Assembly: GCA_963573315.1 (NCBI GenBank)
Contig: OY752150.1
Span: forward strand, 1,426,001-1,490,000
Source of the DNA: Entomortierella parvispora
Lineage: Eukaryota; Mortierellomycota; Mortierellomycetes; Mortierellales; Mortierellaceae
Length of the DNA stretch: 64,000 nt
Direction of reading: 5' to 3'
Shown here: positions 56,153 to 64,000 of the stretch, piece by piece
Position numbering within the stretch: position 1 is the first letter of the stretch
Layout: the number at the start of each line of letters is the position of its first letter
The notes under the pieces: generated by a model
Told to the model about the DNA's origin: nothing
Databases searched by the model: none
What the model saw: the letters and a program-made list of their open reading frames with translations, nothing else
Made by a program: the position numbers and the translations under genes

Positions 56153-57530
56153 ATGAAGGCCAGAATGCCGATATCCTGGATTCAGCTTGTGGTCCAGCGA
56201 ACAACTTACTTGCTGAAAAAAGGCGACATCGTCGAAAGAAAAGCTGTTTGCTCATGGGATGGGCGCGAGATCCAACTCGAGAAGGATCCAAGGACAAAAA
56301 CAAAGGTCATGGAAAAGTATATTGCCAAGACTTATAGTAGGCGACCAATTCCGAGCAAAGGGTATTATGATTGTTTAGCCGTAGCTCAGCCGACAGAACA
56401 CGGCTCTGCTCAAGAATCGGCCTTCATGTTCACAATGCCAGATGTGAAAAGGCGATCGCGTGGCAGTTCCTTCGAATAATCTAGCAGCAATTCCTCCTAG
56501 TACAGCGGCAGTTCTTGTGACTCTGGTGGCGATACCAGCGAGTATAGCGGCAGCTCATCCAAGTCTAGCAGAAGTTGCTCAAAGTCCAGCAGTTCCTCCG
56601 ACTAAAGCAGCAGCTCCTATGACTCTGACAGCAGCTCCTATTATTCCAACAGCAGCTCCTCTGACTCTGACAGCAGCTTCTCTGACTCTGACAGCAGTTC
56701 CGACGAGACCAAGGATGGTACCAGTGAGTCTAGCAGCAGTCTTTCCAAGCCCAGTGGCAGCCCGTCCAAGTCTAGCAGCAGCCCCTCAAAGTCTCGCAGT
56801 TCTTTCAACTCCAGCACCCGCTCCTCTGTGTAAAGCAATTGTCCTTCCAAGTCAAAGAGCAGTTCTTCCGACTCCAATAGCAGCTCCTTTGGGTCAAGCA
56901 GCAGTTCTTCTAGCTCTGACAGCAACCCCGACGAATCCAACAGTGGCGCTAGCGGGTCTGGCAGTAGTCCTTCCAAGTCCAGCAGCGAGTCCCCCAGAAC
57001 CGTCTTCATTAGCAAAGACTCCGCCAGGTCTCTTGAGGTGGGAGACGGCAAGAAGAGGTCTTCCGAGAGTAGCAGCGACCACAAAACTTCCAACAAGCGA
57101 GCTCGAAAGTCCTTGGCTGTGGATAACTCCAAGGGACTCAAAAAGGACGGCAACAGTCAAGTCAATTCGGAAAGGGATGGCGGACTCTGCCTCTGCAAGC
57201 AGGCCTCGCCAGACGAGAGCGATTTTGGTGGTCTTCAATGGTAGTGGTCAGCCTGTTGAAGGCGGCGAGCCTGTGCGAGGGACCCAAGAGGACAACATCA
57301 CTTTTGCCTTCAAGCAAATGTTCAGCAATGGTGTTGAGCGTTTGATTCATCTGTCGACCAACATGGGTGAACAAGAGAGTTTCGAAAGACTCGTCTTCAA
57401 AGAGAAAGTGATCGGTCCTTCTGGCGAAACGGTCTCCGATAAGATCCTCCAAGTGATGAGTGGAATAAAGAAATCTTTTTTACAAGACCGCATCTTTAGC
57501 AAAGTGCCAGTAACCAGCGTCTTGATCTGA
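56153..57530 (+). pseudogene. Undescribed gene family, copy B (pseudogene)
   Basis: Paralog of copy A at 32.2 kb. The N-terminus (ISWIQLVVQRTTYLLKKG, VCSWDGREIQLEKDP) matches copy A. The next conserved block (LIVGDQFRAKGIMIV, then stop, P, stop, LSRQN) is found only after a frameshift near 56325-56331, where copy A has LKVGDQLQVRGLLVV, KP and LSRNN. The Ser-rich middle, back in the first frame, contains stops at 56477-56479, 56498-56500, 56603-56605 and 56831-56833. The C-terminal module (FNGSGQPVEGGEP, FKQMFSNGVERLIHLSTNMG) is in yet another frame. It is thus broken at several points. The Ser/Asp region is much longer than in copy A (about 160 versus 45 codons), suggesting repeat expansion. 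Confidence 0.82.
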
Positions 57531-57836
57531 AGGAGAAGTGTCGCGAAGATCGGACAAGGTAAGCCCAGGTCAGGGTGGCTCTTCTTGGAACTTTGAGTAC
57601 AATACTCGAGCAAGACGGTGTTGTCTCCATGGTGTCGCTTTCGAAGATGGGGCTGGGTCAAAGGACAAAGAAGTATAAAGTCAGGCTGGACGCAAGAAAA
57701 GACGGCCAGCAAGCACGCGCGCCCAAAGGTCAGAGTTCTAAGCCACCTCTTGAGGCCAAACCACCATTTGCCCATTCCATGTCCCGAGGCAGGCCGGCCC
57801 ATACTTCCTCCTTCACCACTCCACCGCCCGCTTATA
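57531..57836. other. Short intergenic region before the MIC12-like gene
   Basis: About 306 bp, presumably the promoter and leader of the next gene. No gene seen. Confidence 0.35.
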
Positions 57837-58652
57837 ATGTCGCGCCCCGCTACCATCTTCACAGGACTCTTGGTCTCTGGCGCAATCTTGTACCAGTTCA
57901 GGACAGAGCTGACATCAGACATGCGTCAAGTCAGAAACCAATTGAGCGATGTCCAGAACCGTCTTGCTGGATCTGTCCCCGGAAGCAAGATTAGCAATGT
58001 AATGGATTGGCGCATTCATGTCACTTCTACTGAGAGATGGGCCGGATCGTTCACCCTGGAGATGTTGGCGATGACATCAACCGCTGTAAAAGTGCTCCGA
58101 GCCTTTAAAGACCCATGCTGGAATGATTAACGGCGCCGACACGCCATCACGCACCATTTAAACAGGATATTTCAAGAGCCTTCAGGAACAACTCAGGAAC
58201 GGGACGTTCCGCCATCAGGAGAACCGCAGATGTCAGCTCTTATGGCAGGCCTTAACAGGACGGAGCTATTCATTGCTACCGCAGGCGTATCAAAGGAGGA
58301 TGGGCCGATCTCTTTTCCACCACGAATGATCTCAGAGAAACTGGTGTCCTTGGAGCATTGTAGCAGCCCATTGAGCAGAAAGAAGCTGAAGTATCATTCA
58401 AAATGATATGGCCGTCTAACTTCCCCTGTATTTCTATTACAACAGGCCCTCACATCACATCCTACGGCCTCGATCCTCGAAAAGCCCAAGGAGATCCTTG
58501 AGGAATCGACGACGTACATTCAGGAACGCATTGTGCCCTCGGTCAAGGACACTTGGAACTCTCACGTCATTGGATTGGCCGAGAACGTTAACGAGCTCGA
58601 TGCCGAGAAGATCCAAAAGTTGGCCAAGGAAGCCAAAGACAAGTGGCTGTAA
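57837..58652 (+). CDS. MICOS complex subunit, MIC12/AIM5-like
   Basis: Small inner-mitochondrial-membrane protein that would act at cristae junctions. Two exons, 57837-57998 and 58446-58652, phase 0, 122 residues. One N-terminal hydrophobic helix (about 6-21, TIFTGLLVSGAILYQF) is followed by a charged helix (RQVRNQLSDVQNRL). A C-terminal part with PSVKDTWNSHVIGLAENV resembles the KDIWN motif of fungal Mic12. Similarity is short, so the family call is moderate. The 447-bp intron is long for this window and its sequence shows no second gene. Confidence 0.6.
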
Positions 58653-59165
58653 AGAGGAGCACCTCCTTTCTTCCAGACCCATTCCCTTACCTGTCAACCC
58701 CGCCTCATATACTCATATCCATAAAGCGTGCTTTTTAAACTGCAACAGGTGATTACGTTTAGACAAGCAAAGACTGATGCCAGAACCCGCTCGTACGATC
58801 ATGGGACACTGCATTGTGCATTGAAAAGACGACAAAGTGGGTCTTTTTTTGGTCTTTTGGTTGTCCCGACAAATGAAAATAGGTCCGACCGTTGGAAGTC
58901 AACAAAGAGCCCCTTTGTGATCGATACCCAAACAATAAGTGCATGTAACTGTACATGTACAGTACAAAGAGGGATTTCATTTTTGGTTGTAAGGATTGGT
59001 GCGGGGGGTTCTATTATATGGTGCTATGAAAATGCTGGAAGGGATGAAGTGCTATATTTTCGGTTCTGTACAAAGTGGGAAAGAAAGAGCGACATTCATG
59101 AAATATTTACAAAGGTAGAGAGAGAAAGGAGATGAAAAGGTCGAAAGGTGTAGGCGGCAGCCTCT
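58653..59165. other. Convergent 3' region
   Basis: Lies between the 3' ends of the MIC12-like gene and the minus-strand secreted-protein gene. No gene seen. A GTACATGTAC palindrome lies at 58952-58961. Confidence 0.35.
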
Positions 59166-59960
59166 TCAAGGCTCGCTAGCAGCCAAGTCTGCAGCTGCAG
59201 CGTTGCCACCAAAGTTGGATGGAGGAATGATAAAGGCCTCGACCTCTTCATCATCCTCAACGACATCGCCGTTGTCGAGCTCCAAGTTGGATTCTTGAAT
59301 GAGCTCTTCGTCCTCTTCCTCCTCCATGTCATCCTCCTCCAAGCTCTCGGGGACCAAGTCGCGGTCTTGGAGTCCATTCTCGTGCAACCAGGTAATGCTG
59401 GATCGGGACAGACGAATCAGCTCCTCAGTTGCGCCGTCAGGGCTGGAGGACTCGTCGTCTTCTTCTTCCTCTAGGATCTGACCCTCGATCGTGTCGTCCC
59501 CATCGGGAATGGTCAACAGATCATCATCTTCGGTATCCAAAAGCTCATTTCCAGCATCGTCGTCCTCATCATCCAGTACAGCATGACCTTGCAATCGATC
59601 CCGGTCACTACCCACGCCCCGACGTCTAGAATGGATCGAGAGGTCGGAGCGTTGATGATACCAGGCCGAGATGGCTGCAACACGCTCTCGAACAAGATCC
59701 TCTTGGCTGAGTTCTTTGGGTGCTTGGTGAATTTGGTGTGAGGAAGGATGGCGTCTATGCTGATGCAACTTTGGAGAGGAGGTCTTGGATTTGATGCGGG
59801 TTCGTCTTGCAGACGGATGAGGCAAAGGGGCAAAGGGCAATTGGTGTTCTTGCTGTTGAGGGAACGAGACAGGGGCAGCCTCGGCGTAGCCCATGGGGCC
59901 ATTGGCAAAGATCGAGGCTCCAAGGATCGTAATGAACAGTACAAGACTGGAGCGTTTCAT
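59166..59960 (-). CDS. Acidic secreted protein, unrecognised
   Basis: Single exon, 264 residues. A clear signal peptide (KRSS then LVLFITILGASIFA, with likely cleavage after AEA at about residue 28) directs it to the secretory pathway. The mature part has a His/Ser/Arg-rich basic segment (about 45-85) with dibasic sites (RR, RRR near 107-110) typical of Kex2 cleavage. About 130 residues follow that are dominated by Asp and Glu runs interspersed with short hydrophobic patches, for example ELIRLSRSSITWLHENG. No domain recognised. It could be a processed propeptide-type secreted protein or a cell-wall/ion-binding protein; function unknown. Confidence 0.7.
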   Translation of the reverse strand: MKRSSLVLFITILGASIFANGPMGYAEAAPVSFPQQQEHQLPFAPLPHPSARRTRIKSKTSSPKLHQHRRHPSSHQIHQAPKELSQEDLVRERVAAISAWYHQRSDLSIHSRRRGVGSDRDRLQGHAVLDDEDDDAGNELLDTEDDDLLTIPDGDDTIEGQILEEEEDDESSSPDGATEELIRLSRSSITWLHENGLQDRDLVPESLEEDDMEEEEDEELIQESNLELDNGDVVEDDEEVEAFIIPPSNFGGNAAAADLAASEP

Positions 59961-62011
59961 TGTCGATAGCAGGGGTGGAGAAAAAAAGGGGAGAAGATGG
60001 CAGGGATAAAGAGGTGAAGGAGACTATTTCTGGTTCTGGCAATGCGAGAAGGACCACTGTGTTGGGGATTATGCAAGAGGCTGGTGTGGATATGGATGGC
60101 TGGTGAACTGCAATAGGACTGATAGTGTCGAGGAGTGAGCAGTTGACCAGGGTTGAGGCGAGAGCAAAAAATGAAGAGTAGGGTGGCAGTATGTACAAAA
60201 GGGCCGTCAATGATGTACGGGAAGAGAGGTGAGGAAGAAAGAAGAGAAATGGAAAGAGGCAAAGAGGGCAGAGAAAGGTCTGTATTTATTGTAAATAGGA
60301 GCCTCAGGCTTGGGGGCATGCCTTGGTGCACAGTGCCAACACTAGTGTCTGACCTCTGACGCTCGCTCCCTCCTCGACCACTAGCTGCTGGGCTGTCTCA
60401 TTGCTGAGGCGTTGCCATGCGAACCCAAAGAGAGGGAGAGGAAGCGCCGTTTGGATCCAACCAGAAACTCTTTTCAGGTTTGTATTGAGTCCCTCGGCAA
60501 TTTAGATTATTCGATCGGAGGTTCGAATCCCTGGCAAGAGAGAGGTGCAGTCCAAACGAACCACGCACTCTATCCGCAGGAAAGTATATTATTGCCTCTG
60601 TCCAGCACCAATCCCATGCGGAAATGGGATCGAAAACTAGGAAAGAATTCCAGGTCAAGCATCGGTTGCCCTTCGGTAAACGAATCGCCTTTCGTGGTGG
60701 CGGCAATGGGTAAGCAAAGCAAAGAAAAGACCTCTCTCCTTTCACTCCGTTTCCTCCCTTGGCTGGCTTTCTCGATTTCGGCACCTTGGAGTCCTTGCAT
60801 CTTGAGTCAGTGCGGGTGATGCTGAACAGAACTCAGCTCGGGCTGTTGTCGTCACTGAAAGCTGGTTCTTGTTTTTTTTGTCCAGCTGGTACATGAAACT
60901 CAACTGTCTGCTCTCTTTCGTCATGTCATTGCTCACAACACTCAGCAAAAAAAAAAAAAAAAGTTTTTTTTTCTTTTGTGCAGTGAGTGAGCTTCTGACG
61001 AGTAGCTGTTGCCCTGTAAAACGCTTGCTCTTGTTCTCACCTTCTACACCAAATCGACGACAGAGAAGTGCTAGACACTGAGATGGAAGCAGAGGAAAGG
61101 ACATTTGAGCAGCAAGGTTGGGACCCGTAAAACGACTCTTGCACGTTGTGGTATATCAGTCATCCAAGGGGGGAGGGGGAAGTAAATTTGCAGTTTGTGC
61201 GCCAAACACAATGCACGATCGGATCGTTTCCCTCTCTGTCGGCCCGAGGCAATTTTACTTGTCAAATCAAACATGAGTTCAAAGAGACCTGCCTCGCAAT
61301 CTTTTTTTGTGGCGTTGTGGTCATTGCTGAAACTCAGAGAAAACAACTTTCCCTCCCAATATTATTATTGCCAATAAAACTCAAAAGCAGCAAATGACAA
61401 AGCGGCGCAATAATCCCGGGGACAGAACTTGGTCCTCATGAGAAAGATAACAGCGTCAAACACACACAAACGAGTCATTGTAACCAAAAATTGCAAAGAT
61501 ATATTGCAATTCTTGTTCGAAAATAGGGGGGGGGAGGAAGGCAACGACAGGGAGATTGGGCTGGATGCATGGGCGAATCTGAAACGACCCAGGGGCCGCA
61601 TATCGCCACGACGTGCACTTGCTCGGTAAAGCTGGACCCCTCTGCAGCTGCAGCTGCTCAAGACGCCCCAATACTCCAGAACAATGGGGCTAGGCTCCGG
61701 CTCTCGGCAGGGTCGATTTGCTTGACAACAGCCCTTGCTCGACAACAGCCCGGGGGCAGAAGAAGCCAGATGGCCGCCTTGTGGCTGCGGCCGCAATTTG
61801 AGTTCGGTCCGACACAGCCTGCGCGTTGGCGCCGCCAAAAAGTGATCACATGATCCGGCACACGTTTGTAGTTTTGCAGGCGGATCTGACTATCACATAT
61901 TCCATTCTTGGCACTCTCTAGTTCAACCAATATCAAGACATCTAGAAAGCGACTCTGTATTGTGATATACTATGTTGGTATTTAGGAGAGGGAAAATGAG
62001 TCTAACAGCTT
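59961..62011. other. Long intergenic region
   Basis: About 2.05 kb with no convincing gene. It contains an A-run/T-run junction at 60947-60972, a G-run near 61526-61534, and a GGTTCGAATCC B-box-like sequence at 60520-60530. The last does not fold into a tRNA by eye (see rejected items). Confidence 0.35.
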
Positions 62012-64000
62012 TTAGAACGTCTTGAGGAGCTTGAACTGCAACTTGTCGGAGCCATGATCGAAGGACATGTCCTGCTTCTCTTCCTCCTCCTCGGTCTCAA
62101 GGATGTTAACCTTCTCCTCTTGAAGCTTGGCATCGCCCGCCTTCTTCTCAAATGTCCACATCTGGTCAATGTACTCAAGCTCGATTCCGCTGATCTTGCC
62201 ATCCTGACCCGTCAGGAATGTCGCCAGCTGAGCAGCCTTGACAGACCACATATCCATAGTAAAACTGAACGACTCATAATGGTAGTGTTCCATCCTGCTG
62301 ACAAAGGTTGCGAAATGGAAGACCAAATGCCTATCTTTCACAGTGATGGTCACATCGCCAGCAAACAAGGGGTGGGTGTAGGTACCGGTGTATTCGCTCA
62401 AGGGGTGGGCTAGGATACTGTTCTTTTGGCGAGGAGGGAAATTGCCCCGGCGCCCCTCCGCGGTGCTGTTAAAGACACCTTTGGTCATCGTGAGCGCCAC
62501 CTGGGTCCAGTCCTGAGTTCTGGGAAGGTTAAGGATTTCATCCGCAAGGTAGTAGTACACGACGTTAGGGTACATGGCTGCAAAGGTGTTGGTCAGGGAG
62601 GCAATGACCAGATCCGACTCTGGGAACAAGGCAATGATGGAGGAGAAACCAAGGGTGTTGCCTCCTACATGATTTTTTTTTTTAAAAAAAAAATGAAAAC
62701 CAGGACGTGTCAGTCTCGTGTCCCCGTGTCATCTTCCAACGGTTACAAATGCATACAGTAAAAGAAAGTGAACTCACCATGGTAGTACACGGTGTGCCCT
62801 TTGTAATTATCGGCGAACCATCCCATGGAATAGGTGGTCGCGGGTCCCAGCTCAGGAATGGTCCTGACACCTCGAGCAATCGTGCGAGCAGTCAACAGTT
62901 CTTCGACCGATGACTTGGTCAAGACCTGCTTGCCGTCCAAGTCGCCAAACTTCATGATGGTTCTTCCCCACTTGAGCAGATCCTCCATGTTGGAGTAGAT
63001 GTCTCCAGCAGCTGCCTCTAATTCGATCAGACGATCCAAGTATCCTTCATGGAAGATGCCCTTTTGAGCATCTTCCAAGCTATCGGCATAGAAGGGCATG
63101 GCGTGGTTGGGACGCTCGCCCATCTCGACCGGCGAAAAGCCAGTGTGGGAGAGGCCCAAGGGACGGAAAATCTTGTCGTGAACAAGACGCTCATAGGGGA
63201 TGCCGGCAACATTGGCTGCAGCCTCTCCCGAAATAGTGTAGCCAATGTTTGAGTATTGAAGCTTCGTGGAGAGTTTTGTGGGGAGGTTCAGGTGCTTAAG
63301 TCGACGGAAAACTTGAGCCCGGGTCTCAGTCGTGTTGGCCCAAGGAGTATCATCGTGAGGAAGACCCTGTTCATGACATGGATCAGGATGTGAGCTCAAT
63401 TGCGTGACAGTAGTTTCTTACAAGGGCCAATTTACAATATCGCCCGAATCCCAATCTTACCGAGCGATGCGAGAGATAATCAGAGATGGTCAACTCGTCC
63501 GAGAGGATAGGATTGAAGCGGGCCTCGGGGACATATTCAACAACGGGGGTCTTATCCCAGTCGAGCTTGCCCTCCGCTACCAATTCACCAATCATGGCAG
63601 CCGTCATGGCCTTGGTCATGGATCCAATAGGCATCAAGGTCTATCACGACAAGTAAGGTCCGGATTTCTGTCAAGACCCAAACAAAGACGATCGGAGGTG
63701 TAACAACCAAGGAAAAAAAAGGAGGCAATTTGTCGTAGACAATCCTAGACTTACATCAGCGGTCACCGGGTCACCGTTCTTGTTGCGCTTGCCGAATCCC
63801 TCAGCAAAGATGACCTTGCCTTTATGAAGAACAGCGACGCTCATACCTGGAACACCAGTCAAGTTTCTGGCGTGATCAATTGTCTTTCGCCAGTTATCAT
63901 ATTTGGCAGTCTGGCTATCCACAGGCAAGCCCTCGACAGGGGAGGTGGAGGCGAGGAGCTGCAGAGCAGCCCCCAGCACGACAACGGTGGCAATCTTCAT
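62012..64000 (-). CDS. Secreted serine beta-lactamase-family hydrolase (class C/esterase-like)
   Basis: Four exons on the minus strand: 63755-64000, 63461-63640, 62778-63366 and 62012-62664. Phases agree, giving 555 residues. The ATG is the last base triplet of the window; the following signal peptide (TVVVLGAALQLLAS) supports it as the true start. The beta-lactamase/penicillin-binding fold has the active-site Ser89 and Lys92 in GSMTK, Tyr-Ser-Asn at 180-182 (LQYSNIGY), and a His-Gly-Gly motif near 338-340 (YYHGGNTLGF) assembled across intron 3. The C-terminal domain (about 430-555) includes an acidic EEEEEKQD. Fungal members are esterases or lactonases/peptidases rather than antibiotic-resistance enzymes; substrate unknown. 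Confidence 0.92.

Noticed and set aside
56460-57210. Long Ala/Pro/Leu-rich open frame over the Ser-rich tract of copy B
   Set aside because: It is the shifted reading of AGC/TCC-type serine codons; only its last part (from about 57200) carries the real C-terminal module.
57999-58445. Box C/D snoRNA in the MIC12-like intron
   Set aside because: Only loose C-box-like sequences and no matching D box were found.
60468-60541. Possible tRNA with GGTTCGAATCC B-box
   Set aside because: The T-stem has two mismatches, the acceptor pairing is imperfect and no D-arm or anticodon arm folds, so it is not called as a tRNA.

Overview
The window is nuclear DNA of a filamentous fungus. Genes are spaced about 0.3-2.5 kb apart. 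They carry many short introns (roughly 60-160 bp, GT/AG with a few GC/AG), and their 5' UTRs are pyrimidine-rich and read into spurious ORFs. The gene set (exportin-T, APC6/Cdc16, TRP4, Vma6, UCH37, OPT, MICOS) is eukaryotic. A sacsin-type ATPase and a plant-like GT37 fucosyltransferase point to an early-diverging lineage, most likely Mortierellomycotina/Mucoromycota; that assignment is inference.

Layout. 0-7 kb: exportin-T (minus, runs off the left edge), a small three-helix membrane protein, and a single-pass surface-sensor-like protein. 7.6-11.5 kb: a GT37-like fucosyltransferase with a polytopic N-terminal extension. 12.7-22 kb: a giant sacsin-like ATPase ending in a BTB domain, with an in-frame TAG. 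22.6-28.7 kb: APC6/CDC16 (minus) diverging from TRP4 (plus). 28.7-33.2 kb: a gene-poor stretch with a displaced 3' piece of 25S rRNA, an unassigned ORF and copy A of an undescribed two-member gene family. 33.5-36.7 kb: V-ATPase subunit d and an SLC25 carrier. 36.9-42.9 kb: a complete LINE retrotransposon with both ORFs open, an A-rich tail and an exact 15-bp target-site duplication. It sits in what was a short divergent promoter between the SLC25 gene and an M20 amidohydrolase (43.3-44.7 kb). 47.4-52 kb: an oligopeptide transporter and PAPS reductase. 52.4-55.8 kb: UCH37 deubiquitinase and an unrecognised five-exon gene. 56.2-57.5 kb: copy B of the family, now a pseudogene. 57.8-58.7 kb: a MIC12-like MICOS subunit. 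59.2-60 kb: an acidic secreted protein. 62-64 kb: a secreted beta-lactamase-fold serine hydrolase whose start codon is the last base triplet of the window.

Most genes are unrelated housekeeping functions: tRNA export, cell cycle, tryptophan and sulfur assimilation, vacuolar acidification and mitochondrial transport. No co-functional cluster is evident. The most interesting signals are the intact LINE, the A/B gene family, the sacsin-BTB gene with its nonsense codon, the fused glycosyltransferase and the orphan rRNA fragment. All exon boundaries were inferred by eye from splice signals, reading phase and family alignment.
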